A stretch of 50,136 nucleotides of DNA from an uncultured Lachnospiraceae bacterium. Lineage in GTDB: Bacteria > Bacillota > Clostridia > Lachnospirales > Lachnospiraceae. The stretch spans positions 1 through 50,136 of the forward strand of contig CANQHZ010000016.1 of the NCBI GenBank assembly GCA_947623805.1, in the 5' to 3' direction. The position numbers and the translations under genes are program-made. Positions within the stretch are counted from its first letter, which is position 1, and every line of letters starts with the position of its first letter. The notes beneath the pieces are model-generated. The model saw only the letters and a list, made by a program, of their open reading frames with translations. It did no database searches and was not told the origin of the DNA. Positions 43,378 through 50,136 of this stretch are shown here, piece by piece.

Positions 43378-43964
43378 GTCCGAGCATTGATATATTCACA
43401 AATAATTTTTACAGTTTCATCAATCCCCAGTTTGCTGCTGTTAATTGACAGGTCGTAATTTCTTGAATCTCCCCACTTGCCGGGACAGAAGCTATTGTGA
43501 TACTGTTTTCTGCGTCGGTCTTTGTCGTACATCGTAGCCTGCGCCTCTATTTCTGACAGACCGTAAAGATTCATAATACGCTGTACCTTAGTTTCCTTGT
43601 CACCCAGGATAAAGAATGATATAAGACCTTTATTTTCCTTTAATATAGTTTCTGAACAACGTCCGACAACTATAAATGATTCTCCCGCATCAGCTTTTTT
43701 CTTTAACAAATCAAACTGGAGCAGGGCAAGGTTGTGTGCGGCGGAATTGTTCATGCCCTTGACTGTCCTCGAAAAAAGCTTATTGCGCTTAGTCTCGTCC
43801 AATGCTCTGAGTTCATGATTTTCGAGGTTGGTCTTTTTGGCAATCTCGTCGAGCAGTGTATGGTCGTACAACGGTAAGCTGTATATTTCAGACAGTTTCT
43901 GCGCTATTTCATGGCCACCACTGCCAAACTCACGTCCTATTGATATGATAATTTGTTGTTCCAT
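43371..43964 (-). CDS. Cytidylate kinase-like protein
   Basis: 197 residues from ATG 43964 with GAGGGAA upstream; eleven extra codons of the longest frame are dropped. N-terminal P-loop IISIGREFGSGGHEIAQKL, LYDHTLLDEIAKKTN, FIVVGRCSE, FFILGDKETKVQRIM, then a lid-like DKDRRRKQYHNSF. This is the cytidylate-kinase-like family of Firmicutes, distinct from canonical Cmk; the substrate is not known. Monocistronic and convergent to the CotH gene. Confidence 0.82.
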   Translation of the reverse strand: MEQQIIISIGREFGSGGHEIAQKLSEIYSLPLYDHTLLDEIAKKTNLENHELRALDETKRNKLFSRTVKGMNNSAAHNLALLQFDLLKKKADAGESFIVVGRCSETILKENKGLISFFILGDKETKVQRIMNLYGLSEIEAQATMYDKDRRRKQYHNSFCPGKWGDSRNYDLSINSSKLGIDETVKIICEYINARTK

Positions 43965-44113
43965 ATTTCCCTCATTTCTGCGCTGCTGTTCATACAAAAT
44001 CGAATATCGCTTACAGGTTTATCGGCAGCGCGGGCGTAAGCCTGTAAAACGTATAAAAAGTTTTCAATTTTCTATTATATAAAGGCAATTAAGCGGTTTT
44101 ACATAATCATAAT

Positions 44114-45469
44114 CTAAAAATACCTTGCATAGATAAGCAGCATAGACAGCAACACTACGATTATTGTTGCAGGCGCCATGACCTTGCAATACTTGCCCCA
44201 TTTTATAATGTAGCCCTCCTTTGCGGCAGTCGCGATTCCGACGACATTCGCAGACGCGCCTATAGGAGTGGCGCTCCCGCCGATATCAGTGCCGATTGCG
44301 AGAGTCCACGCAAGAATGGACAAGTCAACGCCCTGAGTGGCGGCAAGGCTTTTGATCACAGGTATCATCGTAGCCGCGAAGGGAATGTTGTCAATAAACG
44401 CGCTGGCGACAGCCGATACCCATATGATTATCGCAATCATAAGCATGACATTTCCGCCGCTTATAGTGCCGATAAACGAAGCGATTATATTCAAAATGCC
44501 TGTCTGCTCCAGACCGCCCACGACTACAAACAAACCGATAAAGAAAAGCAAAGTCTTGTAATCCACGCGTTTGAGCAGCTTTGGCGCTTTTCTGCCCGAG
44601 GTAATCAAAGTGACCGCGGCGATAAAAGTGCCGATAAACGCGACCGTAAGCCCCGTCTGCGCGTGAGTGACAAGCATTACGACGGCGCAGAGAAAAATAA
44701 TCGTGCTTATCACAAAGCCGCGCCTGTCGGTGATGGCATCTTTAGGCTCGGGAAAAGCGCTTGTGTCCGTCACGTTTTCCGCGCTTTTGGCAAGCTCCTT
44801 CCTAAACGCGAAATAAAAATAAATCAGGACAGCAATCAGCGAAATGCCCGCAAGCACGCCCGTATTTTGGATAAAATCCCCAAATGAATAGCCAAGCGAC
44901 GTGCCTATTATAATGTTTGGCGGATCTCCGCACATAGTCGCCGAGCCGCCGAGGTTCGCGCAGAACACCTCAGACAAAATCATAGGTATGGGATTAAATT
45001 TCAAAAGCTGCGACAGCTCAATAGTGACCGCCGCGAGAAAAAGTATTACCGTGATGCTGTCGATAAACATAGCAAGGAAAGAGGACAGTATCATAAAAGT
45101 GACAAAAATGGGAATGACCCTGTAATGCACGAGCTTTGCAATCTTCATGCACAGCCAGCGGAAAAAGCCGACCTCAGCCATTCCCTCCACCATAATCATC
45201 ATGCCAGCGATAAAAATAATGGTCGCCCAGTTGATACCGCTCGACGATTCCGCAGCCTCCGACGCCGCGTACCAGAACGGCAGCGTGAAGATGCTTTTCA
45301 CATTCAAGGTCTCGATTACCGCGTCAATGCTCTGCATACCCACGCCGAACACCAAAAGCAGGGTGAGCAGGCCGCAGCCTAAAGTTACAATGTGCCTTTC
45401 CCATATTTCCGTGACGATAAGCACGAACATGGAAAGAAAAATCAGTACAGCTAATACTTGCGCTATCAT
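44114..45469 (-). CDS. ArsB/NhaD (SLC13-type) ion transporter
   Basis: 451 residues with about twelve membrane helices, full length. Two inverted repeats with typical loops: SEVFCANLGGSATMCGDPPNI and AIGTDIGGSATPIGASANVV, the latter matching the ion-transporter superfamily signature (GxxATPIGASANV). Likely a Na+/H+ antiporter or anion transporter in the membrane; arsenite is less likely because no ars genes are nearby. GGAGGC precedes ATG. The upstream region to the PadR gene (45470-45743) has no other gene. Confidence 0.85.
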   Translation of the reverse strand: MIAQVLAVLIFLSMFVLIVTEIWERHIVTLGCGLLTLLLVFGVGMQSIDAVIETLNVKSIFTLPFWYAASEAAESSSGINWATIIFIAGMMIMVEGMAEVGFFRWLCMKIAKLVHYRVIPIFVTFMILSSFLAMFIDSITVILFLAAVTIELSQLLKFNPIPMILSEVFCANLGGSATMCGDPPNIIIGTSLGYSFGDFIQNTGVLAGISLIAVLIYFYFAFRKELAKSAENVTDTSAFPEPKDAITDRRGFVISTIIFLCAVVMLVTHAQTGLTVAFIGTFIAAVTLITSGRKAPKLLKRVDYKTLLFFIGLFVVVGGLEQTGILNIIASFIGTISGGNVMLMIAIIIWVSAVASAFIDNIPFAATMIPVIKSLAATQGVDLSILAWTLAIGTDIGGSATPIGASANVVGIATAAKEGYIIKWGKYCKVMAPATIIVVLLSMLLIYARYF

Positions 45470-45743
45470 AAGTGCAGCCTCCGTTTCCGATAAATTTTCC
45501 CCTAAGCGTACCGCATTGTACGCTGTTATGCATTAATATTATGCGCATAAATTCCCTTTAGTTAATAATTATACACCCGCAAAAAAACATTTCAAATCTG
45601 AAAAATAGACAAAATTTTTGGGCGTTGGCGGCGAAAAAATATAAAAATTTTTGAAATGGCTGTCCCTTCAAAATTATTATGATGAGAATGAAGGATAAAA
45701 TTTTTATTGCTAGTTTTTTTTTATTTGTATTGTGAAAAACAGC

Positions 45744-45801
45744 TTGACATATATAGATAATCTATATATAATATCCATAAAGATATATAGATTATCTACA
45801 T
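45744..45801 (+). promoter_or_regulatory. PadR promoter with twin palindromic operators
   Basis: TTGACA (45744-45749), 17 bases, TATAAT (45767-45772). The spacer is filled by the palindrome ATATAGAT-A-ATCTATAT (45751-45767). A second near-copy ATATAGAT-T-ATCTACAT lies at 45785-45801, with centres 34 bases apart. This is the expected layout for autorepression by a dimeric PadR protein. Confidence 0.85.
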
Positions 45802-45826
45802 ACCAATCAAAAGGAGGAAACCAATC

Positions 45827-46156
45827 ATGGCAATCGACAAGTCGCTTATTTCAGGCAGTACATCAATGCTTATCCTGCGTCTTTTGGAGGACAAGGATAT
45901 GTACGGCTACGAGATGATTGAGACGCTTGAAAAAAAGTCAAACAACGTATTTACCCTAAAGGCGGGCACGCTCTACCCGCTGCTACACTCACTCGAGGAA
46001 AAAAAGTACCTCACTGCCTACGAAGACGAAGCAGGCGGCAAAATACGCAAGTATTACAGCCTCACAAAGGAGGGTAAAAAATACCTCAAAGCCAAAAAAG
46101 ACGAGTGGCAGGAATACCAGAGTGCAGTGTCAAATGTGTTGTGCTTTTTGCATTAG
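45827..46156 (+). CDS. PadR-family transcriptional repressor
   Basis: 109 residues, AAAGGAGG upstream. Winged helix: SMLILRLLEDKDMYGYEMIETL, LKAGTLYPLLHSLEEKKYL, and IRKYYSLTKEGKKYL, all standard for PadR (short subfamily 2, no long C-terminal dimer domain). It should repress its own transcript, which also encodes the downstream HAAS-SEDS protein. Confidence 0.92.
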   Translation: MAIDKSLISGSTSMLILRLLEDKDMYGYEMIETLEKKSNNVFTLKAGTLYPLLHSLEEKKYLTAYEDEAGGKIRKYYSLTKEGKKYLKAKKDEWQEYQSAVSNVLCFLH

Positions 46157-46184
46157 TTTAAAAAATGTAAAATGGAGGATAGAG

Positions 46185-47531
46185 ATGGAAGAATTTTTAA
46201 AAACAATTACAGAACAGATAAGATGTATAAAGGCGCGTGACGGCGTGGCGCAGGAGATACGGGACCATATCTTGGACCAGGCGGCGGCATATGAAAAGTC
46301 AGGCGACGACCATGACGAGGCGCTCGAGAAAGCTGTGCGCGACATGGGCGACCCTGTAGAAATCGGCATTGCGCTGGATGCCGTGCATAAGCCGCGGATT
46401 GACTGGAAGATGCTTGCAATTACGTTGCTTTTGAATATTGTAGGCCTTGCCATAATGTACGGCGCGTATGGCCCGGAAAGGTTTCCAAGGCAGTGCATAT
46501 ATACCGCGCTTGGTTTTGTGATAACAATAGGGATATGCTTTATAGATTATACTTTTATCGGGCGTTATAGCCACATCATTTACATAGTAATGACTGCGGC
46601 AATGTTTGTATATGCGTTTGCAGGAGTGCAGATAAACGGCAGAGTGCCCGCCTTGTCAAGCCTTGTGTACCTCTATGTCCCCGTCTTTGCGGGAATTTTA
46701 TACAGGCTCAGAGGGCAAGGCTGGGGCGGCATAGCAAAAAGTGCGCTGCTTGCGCTCATTACGGCGTATATAACGACAGAATTTTCCGACAGAATATTTA
46801 TAGGAGCCAATATTTTTGTAATCTGCATAGTTTTGTTTGCCGTGGCTGCCCTCAAGGGCTGGTTTAAGGTAAGCAGGAAATCGGCGGTTTGCTCGGCAAT
46901 AGCGGCAATTATAACGCCTGTGGCAGCCTTGGCGTTTATGACATTTTACGGCGTAAGCTATGGCAGCGGATATCAGGCAATGAGAATAAAAGCAGCCATA
47001 AACCCGGCAAAATATGTAAACGCGCAAGGCTATCTGCCAACGCAGATAAGGGAAACGCTGCAAGGGGCAAACATGATAGGCGCATATGAAAACCAAGTGC
47101 CAAATGAGCTTTTTGTGTCAGCGGATTTGATGCTGACGTATATTATACGGGCATATGGGCTGCTTGCGGCGGTACTGCTTATATTCGCGCTTGCGGTGTT
47201 TATCATACGCGCCGTAAACATTACGAGAGCGCAGAAAAATCAGCTTGGATTTATCGTATCGCTTGGCTGTATGCTTATAATTGCCGTAAACTGCTTTCAG
47301 GGGGTGCTGGAAAACTTCGGATATTTTCCTCTTACATCAGTGATAATGCCATTTGTCACATACGGCGGGAGCGCGGCGGTTATGTATTCAATTATAATAG
47401 GTCTGCTTTTGAGCGTTCACCGTTATGAGAGGGTGCTGCCTGAGACGGATAGCAGCGACAGTACGCGCAAAAGATGGAGTATTAATATAAGTCGCAGTGA
47501 CAATGACAGAATTATAAATATTAGGCTTTAA
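46185..47531 (+). CDS. HAAS-domain protein fused to a FtsW/RodA-type (SEDS) membrane domain
   Basis: 448 residues from ATG 46185 behind GGAGGATAGAG. Residues 1-75 are a permease-prefix/HAAS-type helical domain (IKARDGVAQEIRDHILDQ, AVRDMGDPVEIG), which typically accompanies PadR. Then about ten membrane helices ending in GYFPLTSVIMPFVTYGGSAAVMYSI, the SEDS signature (FtsW/RodA PLPFxSYGGS). SEDS proteins polymerise peptidoglycan glycan strands. Here the SEDS part is shorter than FtsW and its catalytic Asp was not located, so enzyme activity is uncertain. It lies 28 bases after padR. Confidence 0.75.
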   Translation: MEEFLKTITEQIRCIKARDGVAQEIRDHILDQAAAYEKSGDDHDEALEKAVRDMGDPVEIGIALDAVHKPRIDWKMLAITLLLNIVGLAIMYGAYGPERFPRQCIYTALGFVITIGICFIDYTFIGRYSHIIYIVMTAAMFVYAFAGVQINGRVPALSSLVYLYVPVFAGILYRLRGQGWGGIAKSALLALITAYITTEFSDRIFIGANIFVICIVLFAVAALKGWFKVSRKSAVCSAIAAIITPVAALAFMTFYGVSYGSGYQAMRIKAAINPAKYVNAQGYLPTQIRETLQGANMIGAYENQVPNELFVSADLMLTYIIRAYGLLAAVLLIFALAVFIIRAVNITRAQKNQLGFIVSLGCMLIIAVNCFQGVLENFGYFPLTSVIMPFVTYGGSAAVMYSIIIGLLLSVHRYERVLPETDSSDSTRKRWSINISRSDNDRIINIRL

Positions 47532-47539
47532 TTGTTATC

Positions 47540-49090
47540 TTACCCATGAGTTTTCACATCCTGCCGTTTCAAATACAAAATACTGAGTGCGTTAATCACG
47601 ATAATAAACAGCGTCGTCCAATCAGCAAACTGCCACAAGTCAATTACCCTCCATGGATTATTCGCGCGCAACCCCACGCTTAAAAGCGAATAGGGCAGAA
47701 GATAATAAAGTCCTTTGCTTGTGATGACTAGCCCAACGACTCCGCCAGCAAGCCCGATAGCGATAGGCACTGCAAAGCTCCTTATCACAAGCGACAGGAA
47801 AAGCTGCATAGAGCATACGACGATACTACCAAATATGCCGCATATAGTCCATTCGCAAAGTTCTTTAGGCAGCGGCAGGGAGAGCCCGCATATAAAGCCG
47901 CAGAGAACATAAAGGCAAATCATAAATATAATGGTAGCTGCTGTCATGACTACACATGTGCAGAGTTTGCTAAGCACAAGTCTAAAAGGTGACACAAGTG
48001 TCATAACAGTATTCCAGTTAGTGCCGTTATGCTCCAGCCGCCATAGATAGCTTGCATAAATGCCGATAAGCGGAGGCAGGAAAAAGAAAGCAAAAAACAA
48101 AGTATGCTGGCTCCAGAGCGAATACCACGCGTTTTTCAAAATTTCCTGATTGTTCATATAATTCATCGAGCCTATAACCGCCGAGATTGACGGCAATATA
48201 AGAAAGGCAAGCCATATGGGAGTGCGCTTTACCTTTATAAATTCTACAGGCAGACGGGGTATCTTAATTTGGCTTAATCTGCGCCTCTGCCCGAAAATCC
48301 TAAAGCGCGTGATACCGCTGAAATTTAAGCCTTCTGTTTCCATTTTGTTAAAAAGCACCCATCCGATTGCAAGCAGCAGGACAATCCAGACAGCGGTAAT
48401 GATTTCCGCGCCGTTATGCTGGAAATAGTATTTATATTTTATGACACGCGTGTCAGGGTCCCAGTCCATCCAGACAAAAGACGAGGCGCCGTATAGTCCC
48501 CATGGAATGAGGCGGTTTATGATAAGCGAGGGCGGCAGGTACATCAAAAACAGTCCGCACATGCTCCCGAGCAGTCCTGCGCAGAGTGTGACTGCTTGAT
48601 TTGTAAACGCAAACGCTAAAATAAGATGTATCAAATAAATCAGAAAGCTTACGGTGACAGTTACCGCGAAATACCGCGCATACGCCCATAAATCAAAGCT
48701 GTCTGTATATCCGAAATGCTCTCCGAAAAAAATCAAAAAGCCAAGCTGGCTGACGGCAAAAATCAGCACGCACACAAAGCCGTATAAAAGCTTTGCAAAA
48801 TAGATGCTGTTCCTACTTTGAAAGGTCTCAAGCATTTTCCACGTATTTCCTTTATGCTCCATATCTGTCAGGCGGCTTGCGAGCACGGATATAAATGTAG
48901 GTGTTAGAATGGCGTTTAAAAGAGGCATCATGTAAATCTGTCTAATCCAGCCTTGCGCTAAGTCTTCTGCTTCAAGACTGTCGGAAAATGCCCACATTGC
49001 CCATAGAAACTGCATAAGTATCAGTCCCGAGACTACAAGCCATACTCCGCGCCGTTTAGTTTTGCGAAGTTCTAAAAATAATCCTCTCAT
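47540..49090 (-). CDS. ABC transporter permease, duplicated ABC-2 type
   Basis: 516 residues, about twice the length of a normal ABC-2 permease: two related halves of about 250 residues, each with six membrane helices. The first has HKGNTWKMLETFQSRNSIYFAKLLYG; the second has HNGTNWNTVMTLVSPFRLVLSKL. So a single chain supplies both permease domains, as with lantibiotic-immunity MutE/MutG pairs fused. Its start overlaps the end of the ATPase gene by four bases. Converges with the SEDS gene, with eight bases between the stops. Confidence 0.85.
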   Translation of the reverse strand: MRGLFLELRKTKRRGVWLVVSGLILMQFLWAMWAFSDSLEAEDLAQGWIRQIYMMPLLNAILTPTFISVLASRLTDMEHKGNTWKMLETFQSRNSIYFAKLLYGFVCVLIFAVSQLGFLIFFGEHFGYTDSFDLWAYARYFAVTVTVSFLIYLIHLILAFAFTNQAVTLCAGLLGSMCGLFLMYLPPSLIINRLIPWGLYGASSFVWMDWDPDTRVIKYKYYFQHNGAEIITAVWIVLLLAIGWVLFNKMETEGLNFSGITRFRIFGQRRRLSQIKIPRLPVEFIKVKRTPIWLAFLILPSISAVIGSMNYMNNQEILKNAWYSLWSQHTLFFAFFFLPPLIGIYASYLWRLEHNGTNWNTVMTLVSPFRLVLSKLCTCVVMTAATIIFMICLYVLCGFICGLSLPLPKELCEWTICGIFGSIVVCSMQLFLSLVIRSFAVPIAIGLAGGVVGLVITSKGLYYLLPYSLLSVGLRANNPWRVIDLWQFADWTTLFIIVINALSILYLKRQDVKTHG

Positions 49091-49812
49091 AAGCTTTCTG
49101 CGCCTCCTGTCAGTTTTAAGAATATGTCTTCTAGTCCGTCGCCTTTTGTTTCAAGCTCCTGCATAGTGCCTTGGAAAATAAGCTTGCCGTGGTTGATGAT
49201 GCCGACCATGTCTGCCATTTGCTCTACTTCGTTAAGCAGGTGGCTTGACACGATTACGGTCATTTGTCTTGTCAGCGGGAGGTTTTTGATAAATTCGCGT
49301 ATTTCCTGTATGCCTGCGGGGTCAAGTCCGTTTGTCGGTTCGTCGAGTATCAGTATGCGCGGATTGCCTAAGAGGGCCATGGCTATGCCTAGGCGTTGTT
49401 TCATGCCTAGGGAATATTGTTTTACTTTTTTGTCTCTTTGCTCTAAAAGGCGCACTGTATCAAGGACACGTTCAATTTCTGTGGCGGGCGTATTTTTTAG
49501 TTTGGCGATGATTTGCATGTTTTCTAGTCCTGTCAGATGTCCATAGAAGCTTGGGCTTTCGATTAGGCTGCCCGTGTTTTTTAGTATGGAGAGGCGGTTT
49601 TTGTCTGTCATTTGTTCTCCGAAAAATGAGATGGTTCCCTCATTTGGTTTCAGTAGTCCGAGTAAAAGCTTTAGGGTGGTGGTTTTGCCTGCGCCGTTTG
49701 GGCCGAGGAAACCGTAGACGCAGCCTTCGGGGATTTTTAGGGCGATATTTTTTACGCGGATGTGGTTGTCTGTGCCTTTGGTTAGATTTTTTGTTTCGAT
49801 GATGTAGGTCAT
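49087..49812 (-). CDS. ABC transporter ATP-binding protein (bacitracin/lantibiotic type)
   Basis: 241 residues from ATG 49812 with AAAGGAGA upstream; the longer frame reads into the palindromic element. Walker A GPNGAGKT (37-44), signature YSLGMKQRLG, Walker B RILILDEPTNGLDP, D-loop and H-loop (IVSSHLL) all present. Similar to BcrA/MutF-type exporters for antimicrobial peptides. Forms the transporter with the fused permease encoded next. Confidence 0.92.
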   Translation of the reverse strand: MTYIIETKNLTKGTDNHIRVKNIALKIPEGCVYGFLGPNGAGKTTTLKLLLGLLKPNEGTISFFGEQMTDKNRLSILKNTGSLIESPSFYGHLTGLENMQIIAKLKNTPATEIERVLDTVRLLEQRDKKVKQYSLGMKQRLGIAMALLGNPRILILDEPTNGLDPAGIQEIREFIKNLPLTRQMTVIVSSHLLNEVEQMADMVGIINHGKLIFQGTMQELETKGDGLEDIFLKLTGGAESL

Positions 49813-49867
49813 TTTGTGTCTCCTTTCTAGGGGAATAGTAGTTTGGTATTTGTGAGGGGATTTGCGA

Positions 49868-49965
49868 CCGTCCGAATTTGGGTGAAATATACAAAAACGC
49901 AGTGCTGTGCCTTCGCAAGGCACTGCTTATTTTGTATATTTCACCCAAATTCTACGTTGTCGAAT
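49868..49965. repeat. Palindromic element, copy 2
   Basis: 22-base arms (49875-49896 and 49930-49951) are perfectly complementary, with an inner GC-rich hairpin (AGTGCTGTGCCTT...AAGGCACT). Flanked by CCGTCCG and CTACGTTGTCGAATA. It lies upstream of the ABC genes. Confidence 0.9.
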
Positions 49966-50005
49966 ATGGCTCAACATAATGTGGCAGCTGCGAAAGCTTT
50001 CTCAG

Positions 50006-50105
50006 CCGTCCGAATTTAGCCAAAATATATAAAATCGCGACTTGGTGCGCGATGCGAAACGTCGCTGATTTTATATATTTTGACTAAATTCTACGTTATT
50101 GAATA
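50006..50105. repeat. Palindromic element, copy 3
   Basis: 24-base arms (50013-50036 and 50067-50090) pair with one mismatch. The arm sequence differs from copy 2 (AATTTAGCCAAAATATAT against AATTTGGGTGAAATATAC), but both arms changed together. Flanks CCGTCCG and CTACGTTATTGAATA are conserved. It lies 40 bases from copy 2. Confidence 0.9.
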
Positions 50106-50136
50106 ACACCCTCACAAATATTTATTAACAACAGTT

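Noticed and set aside
44114-45469. Arsenite efflux pump ArsB
   Set aside because: The superfamily is the same, but no arsR or arsC lies nearby, so the narrower name is not supported.

Overview
The window reads as a chromosomal segment of an anaerobic Gram-positive Clostridia member (Bacillota), most likely Lachnospiraceae. The grounds are a methionyl-tRNA synthetase behind a T-box leader, strong AGGAGG-type ribosome binding sites, sigma-A promoters with 17-bp spacers, a PadR regulator, a Mrp/Mnh-type antiporter operon, a CotH-family protein and a Firmicutes-type conjugative element. Species cannot be named from what is visible.

Positions 1 to about 13,058 are the right-hand end of an integrated conjugative element. 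It ends in a 42-base copy of the 3' half of a tRNA-Arg(CCT) gene followed by that tRNA's own terminator, so the element sits in a tRNA gene and continues beyond the left edge. Its minus-strand genes encode a winged-helix DNA-binding protein, VirB2-, VirB6- and VirD4-like transfer proteins, an S1-domain protein, two TadE-like pseudopilin proteins and secreted or membrane-anchored proteins. Several are broken: the VirB6 gene has two frameshifts and a stop and is joined to the C-terminal half of a VirD4 gene that lacks its Walker A region, and a 186-codon gene has an internal TAG. Two transcription units share a near-identical promoter/operator block, each followed by a leader terminator. An AT-rich plus-strand cargo gene for a large Avs-like STAND NTPase with a predicted nuclease domain (2978-7054) sits in the element.

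Positions 13.2-25.5 kb are core chromosome: an MMPL-type exporter with a very large GLUG-repeat surface protein and a small helical protein (minus strand), a DEDDh exonuclease, a D,D-carboxypeptidase with a basic tail, and T-box-controlled metG. Positions 25.6-30.3 kb form a scrambled accessory patch: trmB; directly after its stop codon, the decayed tip of a DddA-like DNA deaminase toxin with an intact Imm1-like immunity gene; a membrane protein; an AraC regulator; a second copy of the trmB promoter/leader ending in a five-codon trmB stub; and a RhuM-family gene.

Positions 30.4-40.6 kb encode one long Mrp/Mbh-like operon: MnhE, F, G, a DUF4040 subunit, an MbhE-MnhB fusion, MnhC and four antiporter-type MnhD/NuoL-like subunits, with no hydrogenase genes. 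Three gaps in it carry unusual tandem repeats (44 bp x 2, 17 bp x 12, 70 bp x about 2). Positions 40.7-49.8 kb hold a CotH kinase-like protein with a duplicated C-terminal module, a cytidylate-kinase-like protein, an ArsB/NhaD-type transporter, a PadR regulator with twin palindromic operators ahead of a HAAS-SEDS membrane protein, and an ABC exporter. A family of about 98-bp palindromic elements occurs three times (35.2, 49.9 and 50.0 kb).

All calls were made by reading the sequence. No database search, structure prediction or folding program was run.
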